Origin: Acanthamoeba sp. SK_2022b
Lineage: Eukaryota; Discosea; Longamoebia; Acanthamoebidae
Assembly: GCA_027943245.1 (NCBI GenBank)
Contig: JANDJZ010000477.1
Coordinates: 1 to 42,914 of the forward strand
Direction of reading: 5' to 3'
Length of the DNA: 42,914 nt
Shown here one piece after another: positions 1 through 12,834 of this stretch. Below the pieces are notes generated by a model, which worked only from the letters and a program-made list of their open reading frames with translations, was not told the origin of the DNA and made no database searches. Position 1 is the stretch's first letter. Each line of letters begins with the position of its first letter. Position numbers and translations under genes: made by a program.

Positions 1-3
1 TGA

Positions 4-5
<2 letters not shown>

Positions 6-79
<74 letters not shown>
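6..79. repeat. (CA)n microsatellite
   Basis: A pure CA/TG tract. It lies just downstream, in the minus sense, of a splice donor at 99-100, so it probably sits inside an intron of the minus-strand gene that starts at 884. Confidence 0.95.
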
Positions 80-100
80 CGCGCGCGCACGCACAAACAC

Positions 101-884
101 CTTTGTCTTCATCGGCAAAGTAAGAGAACTCGTCGTTGCGCAGGGCGGCCTGCATCTGCTGCGGCGTCATGGGGCTCAGCAGCGACTTGCGTCGATCGGC
201 GGCGCCGGCGCCGGCGGTGCCGCCGGTCGGGCTGACCACGCTCGACACCGACGCCGCGCGCAGCCGGCCGCCCTCGCCGCCCGCCGTCGGCGACTCGCCC
301 GCGGCGCCGGGGCGCCACGGCGCCGACGGCTGTGTGGAGAGCCCGGCGCCGGTCGTGGCGGCGGCGGCGGTCGACGCCTGCGGCTGGCGCGGCGACTCGG
401 CCGCCGCGACGGGCGCGAAGGGCTGGGCGCTGTGGGACGTGGGCGCCAACGGCTCGGTGACGGAGAGGCGGTGGGCGGTCATGGACGGCAGTGCGTGTGG
501 CGTGAGCGGCACGCGCAGCACGGGCACGTTGGAGCGCGTGCTGTAGGCCGCGCCCAGGATGTGGCCGGCGCCGGTCACCGGTCGCGGCGGCACGGCGATC
601 GGGCCGTGTGGGCTCGGCGTGGCGGCCGTGGCTGGCCGCTGGCCCAGCTTGAGCGCGGGCACGCCGGCAGACGGCGTGGCGGTGACGAAGGTGGCGGGGC
701 GAGTGGGGGAGGAGGTGGAGGAGGTGGAGGGAGAGGGAGCTGGTGACGAAGAAGTAGAAGAAGACGAGGAAGAGGAGGATTTGTTGGTCTTGGCCTCCTT
801 CTTCATGAGCTTCTTCTTTTCTTTCTCCATCTTGTCCTTGTCGAGGGAATCGCTCCCCGACTTCTTGTCCCTTCGCTTGAACAT
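101..884 (-). CDS. N-terminal part of a Ser/Pro/Thr/Ala-rich protein, unknown function
   Basis: The minus strand is open from an ATG at 884 down to a good donor (AAAG|GTGTTTG) at 101/100, giving 261 codons; the remaining exons lie outside the window. The first ~32 residues are strongly basic and charged (starts MFKRRDKKSGSDS, then many K and E). A Ser run follows, then a long low-complexity stretch rich in Pro, Ala, Thr and Gly. Near the end is a basophilic-kinase-like site RRKSLLSP followed by MTPQQMQAALRNDEF. I recognise no domain in this part, so the function must lie in the missing exons. The ATG is the first in frame after an AT-rich upstream stretch. Codon use (GC-ending third positions) supports real coding sequence. 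Confidence 0.6.
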
Positions 885-1297
885 CTTGGCTTGCTCACAA
901 TAAGCTCAATAAATAAAAAGAATTAATTTTAAAAATTTAGAGACTTAGAAGTGCAGTATTATGGCGGAGGCAAAAAGATAATAAAACAATATCACCAGAG
1001 AGCTTGCCAGCTTCCCGTTTCCCAACACCAGAGGTCGAGGAGACAATTTGAAGGACAACAAGTGTCGACGCCTCATTAATATACATTTTCTGTTAAGGTT
1101 TTCTCTTTCCTTTCTCCCAGGCGGTCGGAACCAATCGCTACTATCCTGCAGAGAAACCTCCCGGTCGTGACGTGTCCGCTGAGAAATAATTTGTGTAGAC
1201 ACAAATATTTTGTGGTGCAAATCGTTGTTCATTTCGCCCCCGCATTTGCCATTCGCTCAGGCCCAATTTTGAACAGTTTTCGGATCAAATCGAAGAG
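885..1297. other. Divergent intergenic / promoter region
   Basis: About 410 bases between two head-to-head genes. They are AT-richer than the flanks and must hold both promoters. I see no clear TATA element and no convincing gene; a 95-codon minus-strand frame here has atypical codon use. Confidence 0.5.
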
Positions 1298-4095
1298 ATG
1301 GAGAAGCGTGATGTGTGGGAGCGACTGAAGTGGAACGGTTGGGGAGAGAAGGGGGTGCAGTACGAGGTCAATCAGCACGGCAATGTCGAGCATTCGCGCA
1401 CCGGCCTCGAATTGCCCAAGGTCATCCCCTTCGCGCGTGACATCTTCGGGCTGGACGAGCTCGAAAACACCCCTTCCGTTGAGCTCGACGACATTGAACT
1501 GCCCGAGCCCAGGTCCAACGAGGGATTCGTGGGCCTTCTCAAATCGTTCCTCACCGCGAGCCAAATCTCGTTCGATAAGGAGCAGCGCATTTGTCATGCG
1601 TACGGCATGAGCTTCAGGGACCTCTGGCGTCTGCGCAAGGGTTCGGCCTTCCTTCTCATCTCGCCATCAATCACCTTTTTGGGACGTAAATCATATGTTA
1701 ACTATTTTTTATTTTATTTTATTTTATTTTTATTATATTATCATAGGTGTCATCACGGATGCGCCCGACTGCGTGCTGTACCCGCAGAGCCACGAGGACG
1801 TCGAACGCATCGTGCAGGCTGCCCACGTCCACAGGGCTCACCTGATTCCCTCTGGTGGCAGGTGCCTCACCCGTCTTCTACTCGCGCAGGTTTTGTTGTA
1901 TTTTTATTATTTGTTTTGTTTTGTTTTATTAACAATTATTAACTCTGCCATCTTCTTATGTCATTGACAGAACCAACATCGTGGGCGCGACCGAGGCCGA
2001 GCGCATCGAGAACAGGTTCGTGGCGTCGCTCGATCTGAGGCGAATGAACCGAGTGTTGTGGGTTGACAAGAAGACCATGACCGCCTGCTTCGAGGTATGC
2101 CAGTTACGCGCTCACATGAGCAAAGGGAACTAATCCGTTCCCATCATCTGTCTGGCTCGTCACCTCACCACCTTGCCTATATTGTGCGTGTGTCGTGTGT
2201 GTCGCAACGCTCTGTGTCTAGGCCGGCATTCTCGGTCCCGACCTCGAGAATGGTCTCAAGAAGGAGGGCCTGTCGCTTGGTCACGACCCGGATTCCTTCC
2301 AGTGGTCCACCCTGGGCGGCTGGCTGGCCACCTGCTCTTCTGGTACGCGTTGTGCGTGTGTTCCGCTTATGTGCGTAGTGTGATCACTCAACATGTGCTC
2401 CCGGTCACCACGCACGCAGGCATGCAGTCGGACAAGTACGGCGACATCGAGGACATGTGCCTGTCCCTCAAGGTCGTCACGCCGGGCGTGGGCACCATCA
2501 CCACCCCGTTCGTGCCCCGCAACGGCTCTGGCCCCACTCTCAAGCACCTCTTCATCGGCACCGAAGGTTCAAACTCTTTTTTTAAAAAATTTAATCAATC
2601 AATTTATTGTTATTTCTAATTTCAATTAATTTATTATTTATTTTTATCCATAAATCATTCATTTAAATTCAATGTTAGGGCGATTCTAGTATTAATAATT
2701 TTATTTTATTTTATTTTTTCTTGTGAAGGCGTGATGGGCGTGATCACGCAGGCGGTGATGCGTGTGCACAAGCTCCCGGCCAAGCAGGAGTTCCACGGCA
2801 TCCTGTTCCCGTCGTTCGAGCACGGCGTCGCGGCCATCCACACCATGGTCAGGAAGGAGTCCCATCCCGCCATGGTCCGGTGCGTCATTCCCGCCATTCC
2901 TCGCTCGCTCGCTAATGTACACTCACGCCCACGCCCACGACAGGCTGTACGATCCGGATGAGACGCGGCTGTCGTTCAACATGAAGCCCAAGTCGTCGAA
3001 GCTCGTGTCGGCCTTCTCCGAGCTCATGAAGAAGTTCCTCGAGCGCTTCAAGAACTTTGACCTCCAGAACATCTGCCTCATGATCGTCGGCTTCGAAGGC
3101 GAGGTCGACAACGTCAACTTCCAGAAGAAGAAGGTCTTCAGGATCGGTAACGCGGACCACCACCTCAAACCACCTGTCGCCACGACGTTTGCTGACGTCA
3201 GCATCTTGTTGTCGTGGCTGTGTGTGTGCGCGCGCGTGTTGCAGCCAAGGAGGCCGGCGGGTTCTGGATCGGGCAGGGCCCGGGCAAGTCGTGGCACGAG
3301 AAGCGATACGACCTGCCCATGCTGCGCGACCTCCTGCTCGAGAAGGGCCTGTGGGTGGACGTCGCCGAGACCGGCGTTTCCTTCTCCAACCTCCTCCTGC
3401 TGTGGAAGGACGTCAAGGAGTCCGTGCTGGACGCCTTCAAGGAGCGCAACGTGCCCGGCTGGATCGGCGCCCACATCTCGCACACCTACACCTCGGGCGT
3501 CTGCATCTACTTCCACTTTGCCAGCGTGCAGCAGCTCGACAAGAAGGACGACGTGCACGGCGAGGAGAACCTCAGCATCTACCTCGACGCCAAGAAGGCC
3601 GCCACCACCGCCATCCTCAGGTCTCTCTCTCTCTCCCTCTCACTATCACTTGTCGCGTGCGCGTGTGGCTTACCATCGAACACGCATGCATGCACACATA
3701 TGGCACACGACAGGAACAACGGTGCGCTGAGCCATCACCACGGCGTGGGCTACGAGCACATTCCGTTCATGGGCCGCTACATCGGCAAGTCGAGCCTCAA
3801 GCTGCTCGCCGAGATCAAGAAGGTGTGCGCGTCGACCAGGCTCTGCTGCTGTTTATGGGGGGGGGCAGCGATGTCGTGGGCTCACGCCTCGGTGCTGCGC
3901 ATGATGGTTGGGTTGGGGTTTGGGGGAGCGCAGACGTTGGATCCGGCGTCGGTGTGCAACCCGGGGAAGCTGCTGCCGGAGGCGGGCAAGGAGGACATGG
4001 ACAACGAAGACCACTCGTTCTACAAGTACGGCTTCGCCTCCCTCACCGACCAGATCAAGCAGGCCTCGCACGGCAGGGCCAAGAGCGCCCTCTAA
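1298..4095 (+). CDS. AGPS: Alkylglycerone-phosphate synthase (alkyl-DHAP synthase)
   Basis: This FAD enzyme swaps the acyl chain of acyl-DHAP for a fatty alcohol, the step that makes the ether bond of ether lipids, normally in peroxisomes. Ten exons: 1298-1640, 1747-1861, 1971-2094, 2222-2342, 2420-2566, 2729-2879, 2944-3146, 3245-3620, 3714-3822, 3934-4095; all phases close to 616 residues (human ~658). Family landmarks in order: KWNGWG near the N-terminus, the FAD loop IPSGGRTNIVG, WVDKKTMTACFEAGI, LGGWLATCSSGMQSDKYG, GTEGVMGVITQA, GVCIYFHFA, and the catalytic-site triple His in GALSHHHGVG. In the FAD loop an Arg replaces a usually conserved Gly or Thr-flanking residue (PxGGR instead of PxGGG). 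The protein starts almost at the conserved domain with no PTS2-like leader; it ends in SAL. AATAAA follows at 4120. The family call is secure. Confidence 0.95.
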
Positions 4096-4443
4096 TCTCC
4101 CTTGAGAGTGCTAGAGAGTTTAATAAAGGGAACACGATCTTTCTTCTTCCAACGGTGACGGTTGATTGGTGCTGGTCAGTTTTCGGTGACCGACAGTGCC
4201 TGTAATGACTTTCATACTACAACAAACAACATTGCGCAGAAAACTAAAGAATGGTGACAAGGGACAATGATATGATGTTGGAATGTGGGGTTATTTGCAA
4301 GGAGGTTGAACAAAAAGTTCAGCTTTATGAAAGTGACCCTTCCTTTTTCTCCCCGAGTGTTTGCTAAGTAGATAATGCTGTTGGATGACCCTGAGGCATC
4401 AACCAGCTCCAGCTGCTGATGGAGTAGAATGACTGAAGCTGTT
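4096..4443. other. Intergenic, AGPS 3' end to 5S rRNA
   Basis: Holds the AGPS 3' UTR with a poly(A) signal-like AATAAAG at about 4122, then roughly 300 bases in which I see no gene. The 5S promoter is expected to be internal to the 5S gene. Confidence 0.5.
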
Positions 4444-4562
4444 GGATACGGCCATACTGCGCAGAAAGCACCGCTTCCCATCCGAACAGCGAAGTTAAGC
4501 TGCGCCAGGCGGTGTTAGTACTGGGGTGGGCGACCACCCGGGAATCCACCGTGCCGTATCCT
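4444..4562 (+). rRNA. 5S ribosomal RNA
   Basis: The 119-nt segment begins GGATACGGCC and ends CCGTATCCT, so the two ends pair as 5S helix I. Internal hallmarks include CCCATCCGAACAGCGAAGTT (loop B/helix III region) and GGGGTGGGCGACC (box C region of the internal Pol III promoter). It matches the Acanthamoeba castellanii 5S sequence as I recall it. CTCTTTT just after it (4561-4567) fits a Pol III terminator. It is a single copy among Pol II genes, not in an array within this window. No other RNA gene shares the orientation block. Confidence 0.96.
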
Positions 4563-4567
4563 CTTTT
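4563..4567 (+). terminator. Pol III T-run terminator of the 5S gene
   Basis: TCTTTT directly at the 3' end of the 5S gene is the expected short T-run stop signal for RNA polymerase III. Confidence 0.6.
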
Positions 4568-4738
4568 GGCCTTGTGCACCCCTTGCTGCCTTGTTGGCTG
4601 TACTTGGTGTGCGTCTTTCTTTTGCCGTTTGCGACCCGTTATTCTGGCTTTGCGGCAGCGCTTCAGTTAATGGCACATGCGTTTCCAGAACTCCGATCAC
4701 CAAGGTGGAAGTCTTCCTAGTATTGGTCGTAAGTGTGT

Positions 4739-4776
4739 ATCCAATCAGAAGCCACCATTTAGCAGGATAAAAAGGG
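4739..4776 (+). promoter_or_regulatory. CCAAT box and TATA-like element
   Basis: CCAATCAG at 4741-4748 is followed by GATAAAAAG at 4766-4774. The next ATG that opens a spliced frame is at 4826, about 50 bases downstream. Spacing suits a Pol II core promoter for the small Cys-rich gene. Confidence 0.5.
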
Positions 4777-4825
4777 ATGCGTTGTCCTCCAGGTCACTAA
4801 CTTCCCTTCCGCCACAGTAGTCACA

Positions 4826-5093
4826 ATGGTACCCGCCAACTGCATTATCAGCGCGCGCTATCTGCTAACCACGGACAAAATCCAGTGCCAGTTTGGATGC
4901 TCTACCGCCAACATGACCCGCTCGTGCAAGAAGTGCGGCGCCAAGTACTGCGCCTCGTGCAATAAAGGCCAGGGCGGCAAGTACGTACACTATCCCCCTG
5001 AAAGCTCGAGGCGAGACATAACACGGTATAACGTGAAATGGCAGGATGCGTGCAGCCAACGTTTGCTCTTCCTGCAACAAGAACCCTAACTGA
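4826..5093 (+). CDS. Small Cys-rich (zinc-ribbon-like) protein, 67 aa
   Basis: Two exons, 4826-4980 and 5045-5093, with a 64-base GT-AG intron (AA|GTACGT ... GGCAG|G); phases close to 67 residues. Nine cysteines are arranged as C-x3-C, then SCKKCGAKYCASCNKG with two CxxC pairs, then CSSC near the C-terminus. The spacing suggests one or two zinc sites, but I cannot name a family. There is no signal peptide and no membrane segment, so it is probably intracellular. A CCAAT box and TATA-like element precede it at a normal distance and AATAAA follows at 5164, which supports a real gene despite its size. It could also be a fast-evolving metal-binding or DNA-binding peptide. Confidence 0.7.
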
Positions 5094-5211
5094 CGGCAAC
5101 GATCACTTGCTCTCGCGCAGTCAGCCCTCTTTAACAGACTCCAATTAGAGCGCAGCCCCGCAAAATAAAAAGTTATACTGTTCAATAATATTTGCATCGC
5201 CTCTGCCTGAC

Positions 5212-7133
5212 ATGCACTGCAGCGCCCCTCTAGCGTCCCTTCTACTTCTCGCTACCCTCTTCACCCTGCATTCCCAGGTACTGTTTATCAATAACTAAAA
5301 GATAGTTACTTGTTCATTCTGCCACGGGGTGAAGGTGGCGGGGTGGGACAATGGGTTGGCGCGTACGCCGCCCATGGGCTGGAACTCGTGGAACCACTTC
5401 GGGTGCGCTGTCGACTGCGAAAAGCACCCCTTCAACTGCATCTCCCAAGACCTCCTCATTCAGATGGCCGAAGCCATGCTCGTCTCGGGCATGAAGTATC
5501 TCTCCGCTCTTCCTTCTCATCCGTGCCACCGTCACTGACGGTGTGTGCGTGTCTGCAACGTTAGAGCTGCAGGCTACGAATACATCAATATCGACGACTG
5601 CTGGCTGGCCAGAGAGCGAGCCCCCGATGGAACCCTACAGCCCGACCCCAAGGCACTACCACGCACGGACATGTTTTTGTCGACACCACGCACACTCGTG
5701 TGATAATCATGATCGTGTGCATGCACAGCGGTTCCCGATGGGCATCAAGTACGTGGCGGACCGCATCCACGAGCACGGCCTCAAGTTTGGCATCTACCAG
5801 GACTGCGGCAAGCAGACCTGCGAAGGCTACCCCGGCAGCTTCGTGCGGCGCCCGCCTTTTCGCGCCTCCTCGCAACATGTCGCTTGACATATGGTGACGT
5901 GGGCGTGACCACTAAAGGGATACGAGGCGCTGGATGTGAAGACGTTCGCCGAGTGGGGCGTGGACCTGGTCAAGCTCGACGGCTGCTACTTCCCCGTCGA
6001 CCAGATGGACGCTAAGTACACCCAGTGGTCGCAGCTCATCGGCAACGCCTCCCGCCCGATGGTGTTCAGCTGCAGGTTCGGCCTCATACCAACTCCATTG
6101 CTTTACGGCAATTGCATCGCGCCACACTCCCTCACGCACACGCACAAACAGCTGGCCGACGTACGCCGACCTCAAGAACATCTCGGTGCCGTGGGAAAAG
6201 GTGGCGTCGATCTGCAACATGTGGCGCGAGTGGATTGATATCCGCGACGAGTGGGACACTATCGTCAAGATTGTCGACTACCAGGTTGGGTGCTCTCACC
6301 ATTCGCTCTTCACCTCTCACTGTGCTTCTCTTTGTTTGTATTTGATAGGAGGAAATGCGACTGGCTCGCTGGGCTCGCCCTGGTGCTTGGTAACGTTAAA
6401 AATATAAAATACTAACAAAAAACCAAATAAAAAACTAGTTTTCAAGCTAAATTGGTGATTTGTGTGGCGGTCGCAGGAACGACCCGGATATGCTGGAGGT
6501 GGGGAATGGAGGGATGACGCACGACGAGTACAAGTCCCACTTTTCGCTGTGGGCCATGATGGCGGCGCCGCTCATCGCCGGCAACGACATTCGCCTCATG
6601 TCCCGCGAGACCCGCGCGATCCTCACCGCACGCGAGGTGATCGCCGTCAACCAGGACCCTCTCGGCCGTCAAGGGTGCAACACTCATACACACACGCACA
6701 CGCACACGCACACATGCACACACATACTCACACAAAGAGAGAGAGAGAGAGAGAGATTGATGGTGGGCGGTGGTAAATAGTGGGAGGCTGAGGGCACAGA
6801 ACGGGCTGGAGGTGTGGACGCGCCACCTGCACGACAACACGCAGGCCGTGCTGCTGTGGAACAGGAACGCCAAGCAGGCCAACATCACCGTCACATGGTA
6901 CACCACTTCCTCCCCACCTCTTCTCCCTTTCTCTCCATGTGGACAATGTGCTTGGGCGTGGGTGATCGATAACCCTTTGGGGGGGGGGCAGGGCCGAGAT
7001 GGGTCTGCACGGGCGCGCGCAACGAGTGCGCAACCTGTGGACGCAGTCGGACGAGGGCGACTTTGCCAGCGCCTACAGCGCCCTGGTCGCCCCGCACGGC
7101 GTGGCCATGGTCAAGGTCGCCCCTCAGCCGTGA
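5212..7133 (+). CDS. Secreted alpha-galactosidase / alpha-N-acetylgalactosaminidase, GH27
   Basis: Removes terminal alpha-galactosyl (or alpha-GalNAc) residues; likely lysosomal or secreted, where an amoeba digests food. Ten exons: 5212-5277, 5335-5495, 5565-5652, 5729-5842, 5918-6075, 6152-6284, 6349-6389, 6477-6674, 6781-6897, 6992-7133; 405 residues. Exon 1 alone encodes the signal peptide ([20 protein letters not shown]). GH27 landmarks: [38 protein letters not shown], the nucleophile in [10 protein letters not shown] (Asp ~164), acid/base in [11 protein letters not shown] (Asp ~225, by alignment to human GLA D231), [21 protein letters not shown] and [10 protein letters not shown]. Intron 3 uses a GC donor (AAG|GCACTA) with a normal AG acceptor. 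A C-terminal beta-domain is present. Galactosidase versus NAGA specificity cannot be told from what I see. Confidence 0.95.
6686..6756. repeat. (CA)n then (GA)n tract in intron 8 of the GH27 gene
   Basis: A CA-type tract with interruptions is followed by a GA tract; both sit inside the 106-base intron 6675-6780. Confidence 0.9.
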
Positions 7134-7276
7134 AGCGAAGCCAACGACCATCGCGAATGCGGTGATGAATGATGATGATGATGATGATGACGACCACAAA
7201 TTCAAGACAATGAACGCCATGATCGTCATCTTCATGACGGAAGGCCTCTTCTACTTGTGGGTGGCGATGAAAACGC

Positions 7277-10111
<2,835 letters not shown>

Positions 10112-10115
10112 GCAA

Positions 10116-10131
10116 AGCGCTATATAAAGCG
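10116..10131 (-). promoter_or_regulatory. TATA-like element overlapping an upstream stop codon
   Basis: The minus strand reads CTTTATATAGCGC here. The TAG that ends the upstream membrane-protein frame is the last triplet of the TATATAG. If this is a TATA box, transcription would start near 10095 and the first in-frame ATG of the phosphoesterase would be the one at 9976. Confidence 0.35.
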
Positions 10132-10719
10132 CGAGGCGCCCGTGCGGCCTGCCTCGTCGGGGAGTAGGGGCTCCTCGACGTCGTGCACGCCCGCGTAGAC
10201 GTCGAGTAGCACGTTGAAGAGGGAGGGCCCATAGGCCACGACCCAGGCCACCGCGATGATGGCCCAGAGCGCGACCAGGCCGCGGTAGAAGTCCATGAGG
10301 TCAAAGGCCACGTAGACCCAGGGCCAGAAGCAGAGGCTGGCCATCAGCAGGGCGAAGCTGACGTGGAGGAGCGCTCGCGGTAGCCGCTGGGACGTGCCGC
10401 CGCCCGTGGCGGTGGATTCGAATCCGTGTAGCGGGCCCTCGCCTTCGTGAGCGTCATCATCTTCCTCTTCTTCTTGAAGCGGGCTGCTTACGGAGCCGCC
10501 AGCCGGGATATCGCTCCTGCTCCCCGTCATCTCTATCCATTCGGTGTGGATGGGGGGCAGCGACGATTTGATTTCCTTCATAGCTCGTCGTTGGCGCGAA
10601 ATGACGACCATGTGCCAGATTAATGAGCCGGCAAACAGGAGAAACGAGGCTACCGTCAGCCCGCCCCCGCCCCAGGTCCACGCGCCCACAATTAGGGCAT
10701 ACACCGAATGGTAAATCAT
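10120..10719 (-). CDS. Four-TM membrane protein, or 5' part of the phosphoesterase gene
   Basis: An uninterrupted 199-residue frame from an ATG at 10719. It has two N-terminal hydrophobic segments (around YALIVGAWTWGGGGLTVASF and FLLFAGSLIWHMVV), a cytosolic-type basic stretch (SRQRRAMKEIK), an acidic linker with a run of E and D, then two more hydrophobic segments (ALLHVSFALLMASLCFWPWV and GLVALWAIIAVAWVVAYG). It ends EEPLLPDEAGRTGASRFI. I do not recognise a family. The next frame starts eight bases later on the same strand, too close for two separate eukaryotic genes. I tried to splice the two frames together, but no donor of the right phase is present. Two overlapping genes, one gene with an unseen exon or a sequence error are all possible. 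Confidence 0.5.
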   Translation of the reverse strand: MIYHSVYALIVGAWTWGGGGLTVASFLLFAGSLIWHMVVISRQRRAMKEIKSSLPPIHTEWIEMTGSRSDIPAGGSVSSPLQEEEEDDDAHEGEGPLHGFESTATGGGTSQRLPRALLHVSFALLMASLCFWPWVYVAFDLMDFYRGLVALWAIIAVAWVVAYGPSLFNVLLDVYAGVHDVEEPLLPDEAGRTGASRFI

Positions 10720-10882
10720 CTTCGCCACAAGATTGAAGAGCTACACCGGTTTCCTTCTTTCGTTGTCGTTCCTCCGCCTGGCCAGTAGCGAACAAGGTTG
10801 TGTGTTTTCTTCCAAATGGCCGTCCCCGGAGGTACAGCGTGATAACAGGCAGACATCAGCCATGACCGTGGGGGGGGGGGGC

Positions 10883-11441
10883 TCACACGAGGTCGAAGTA
10901 GCAGCTGAACTTGGAGGTGTAGAGGCGGCACGGGTAGCATCCGCCCACGCCCCGCTTGTCCGTGCTCCAGAAGGTGCTGTTGCACTCGCCCTTAGGCAGG
11001 TCCACCACGAACTTGAAGAAGAACCTGTTGTCCCACTCGAGCTGTTCAAGCAGCGCCGCACGTGCACAGTTGCGTTCGTTGAGGTGTTGGTTCAGTTGTC
11101 GAGTCATGCAACCAGGTTGCAGCACGTGTGGCAAGGAGAGTAGAGAGGAGTGGTGGTCGTACATTGACGGTGCCGGGGCCTTCGGGGTCGAAGGTGAGGT
11201 AGCTCCGCCAGACGATGGTGAAGGGGACCACCGGCTGGCAGATGCTGGCTCCGGAGTCGGTCGACGACGTGCCGTTGCCGCTCCACTTGAGCCCGCTGCC
11301 GGTGGAGATCTCCACCGGGACGCTGACCGCCTGCACGTAGTCGCACCAGTCTGTGCCGGCCGGGGCTATGTCTCCGAGGGCGCCAGAGAGGGCAAGCAGC
11401 ACACAGAGCAATGCGAAGCTGCGTCGAAGAGAGAGCGACAT
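10883..11441 (-). CDS. Small secreted protein, 144 aa, unknown family
   Basis: Two exons, 11441-11163 and 11041-10883, joined in phase 0 (AAT|GTACGA ... AACAG|CTC). The start is set by a clear signal peptide (MSLSLRRSFALLCVLLALSG), cut near GALGD. The mature part has several paired cysteines (DWCDYV, ASICQPV, GGCYPCRLY, FSCYFDLV) and Asn-x-Ser/Thr sites, as expected of a secreted disulfide-rich domain. A repeated beta-like pattern (VVPFTIVWRSYLTFDPEG, FFFKFVVDLPKGE) suggests a small beta-sandwich. I know no homologue. An upstream in-frame ATG would add a non-hydrophobic leader and was not chosen. Confidence 0.65.
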
Positions 11442-11759
11442 GTTGTTGTAGTAGTGGTAAGCGCCTATGCGCACGACAGTGAACTCCAAAGGCCGCCGCG
11501 GCTCGGCGAGGTAACGGAAGCAAATCTTGCGTAAGTTTCCCCATTGGTGTGCGCTTGAGAAAATTTCCTAGTGGTCAGGGAGTATTACCGGCGAATTGGT
11601 GCTTCCGACTCCGAAGCTCGGCACCCCACTCGCTGGTCACTCATGAAGAAATGAATCTATTGGCTTGAATCGCCTCATCTGAGGGATCAACATGAAGGAG
11701 ATAGGGGAGCCGACCATCCACTTGCCGTTCTCGGCAGTGTGGGATACACCACATGGCGA
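11442..11759. other. Intergenic region
   Basis: Roughly 320 bases upstream of the secreted-protein gene. It should hold that gene's promoter. I see no convincing gene or repeat. Confidence 0.4.
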
Positions 11760-11861
11760 TTAGCACGAAGAGCCCACGACGTTGGCAGGGCACCCCTCGC
11801 TCAGCTCGAACAGCTTGAACTGGGCCGTGTAGACATTGCTTATTGTGACAAATCACAATCA

Positions 11862-12452
11862 TCATTGGTTAGCTCCTGGTCGAGGCATAACGTTGATTGT
11901 GATGGGGAGCGCACCGGTGCTGTCGAAGCCCACGCCAGGCAGGGCGCCGTTGTTGCAGGCGAGAGTCACGTTGTGGAACACCTGCGAGCCGATGGCCATC
12001 CGAAGGACGCCCTCACGAGTCACGAGCACGTCGAAGGGGTTCTGATCCATGCGCGACGACACCTGCTCGGCGCTGAACGGTTGGGCCATGCCCCTGTTGC
12101 AGCCCACGTTGAGGCTTGTCACGACGCCGAACGAGGGCGAGTCCTGGTTGACGAGACCGTCGTAGTAGCGGTTGAGGTAGACGTTGCCTTGAGCATTGGA
12201 CACCTACACAAGAGCAGGTCAGTTGTTCTGCTTCTCAATTGGGTGAAGGTGAGGAGGGCGTACAGCAGAGGTGGAGGCGCTGGCGGTGGTGATGGGGAGT
12301 TGCACGTAGCGATAGCCCTGTGCGCCAGAGGGCATGAAGCGTTTACAGAAAAGCGCAAGGCCTCGTGGCACGACAGATAGCCCAGCGAAGCGCCAGCGGT
12401 CCTGTCCACCCGTGACGCAGAGTTCAGAGTTTCCGCCATGGCTTGCATGCAT
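11862..12452 (-). CDS. Extracellular-type protein of unknown family, possibly incomplete
   Basis: Two exons, 12452-12264 and 12203-11862, phase 0 (TCTGCT|GTACGC ... GTGTAG|GTGTCC). The protein has phrases typical of a beta-rich extracellular domain ([46 protein letters not shown]). There is no signal peptide at this start, so the 5' end is probably missing or altered. A further stretch at 11847-11760 reads well as NVYTAQFKLFELSEGC... to a stop, yet no donor of the right phase connects it; either an intron I cannot place or a frameshift separates it. The 5' end overlaps the tail of a GNAT-like frame on the same strand in another register. The whole stretch may be a decaying gene. Confidence 0.4.
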
Positions 12453-12822
12453 CAACGAGTCCACAAATCATTTCCCTCTCCGCGGCATTGAAGCCTACAA
12501 CGGAGGAGTTGGAGCCACTGGCAACTGGGTTGTGGGCTGAGAGAAGGTCTAGCAGCGACAAGCGCAAGTTGATCACTCCAGCTCGAGCGCGAGGATATGG
12601 CGCCCGGAGTGGGTTGTAGACATAGGGCGAGGTTAGCTTGAACCCGAGCGCCCGGTACAGGTTGACCGCTGCAGTCATGGTCGGCAGCGTGTCGAGGCAG
12701 ATGCGCGAGTAGCCGGCCTCGCGCGCTTCCCGGCAGATGCGCTCGGCCAGCCGGCGCCCGAGCCGCTCGCCGCGCGCCTGCGGCCGGACACAGAGGCGCT
12801 TCATCTCGCAGGCGCCCTTGTC
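12424..12822 (-). pseudogene. Truncated GNAT N-acetyltransferase
   Basis: The frame carries the C-terminal half of a GNAT fold: [18 protein letters not shown] (acetyl-CoA-binding motif A, here Q-x-x-G-x-x-L-G), [20 protein letters not shown], then [17 protein letters not shown] and YVYNPLRAP, an order typical of small bacterial-type GNAT enzymes. The N-terminal ~70 residues are absent: beyond 12822 the sequence becomes a different gene on the opposite strand. After YNPLRAP, where such proteins usually finish, the frame runs on for ~55 residues of unrelated sequence before a stop. Both ends are therefore abnormal, and I call it a gene fragment. Confidence 0.6.
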
Positions 12823-12834
12823 TTTAAGGGGGCG

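Noticed and set aside
945..1232. 95-codon minus-strand frame in the first intergenic region
   Set aside because: AT-rich codon use unlike every real exon here, and it lies in a divergent promoter region.
4364..4703. Frames running through the 5S rRNA gene
   Set aside because: They overlap a clear 5S gene on both strands and have no similarity or splice context.
10410..10425. GGATTCGAATCCG resembling a tRNA T-arm
   Set aside because: No acceptor stem, D-arm or anticodon arm around it, and it is inside the membrane-protein coding frame.
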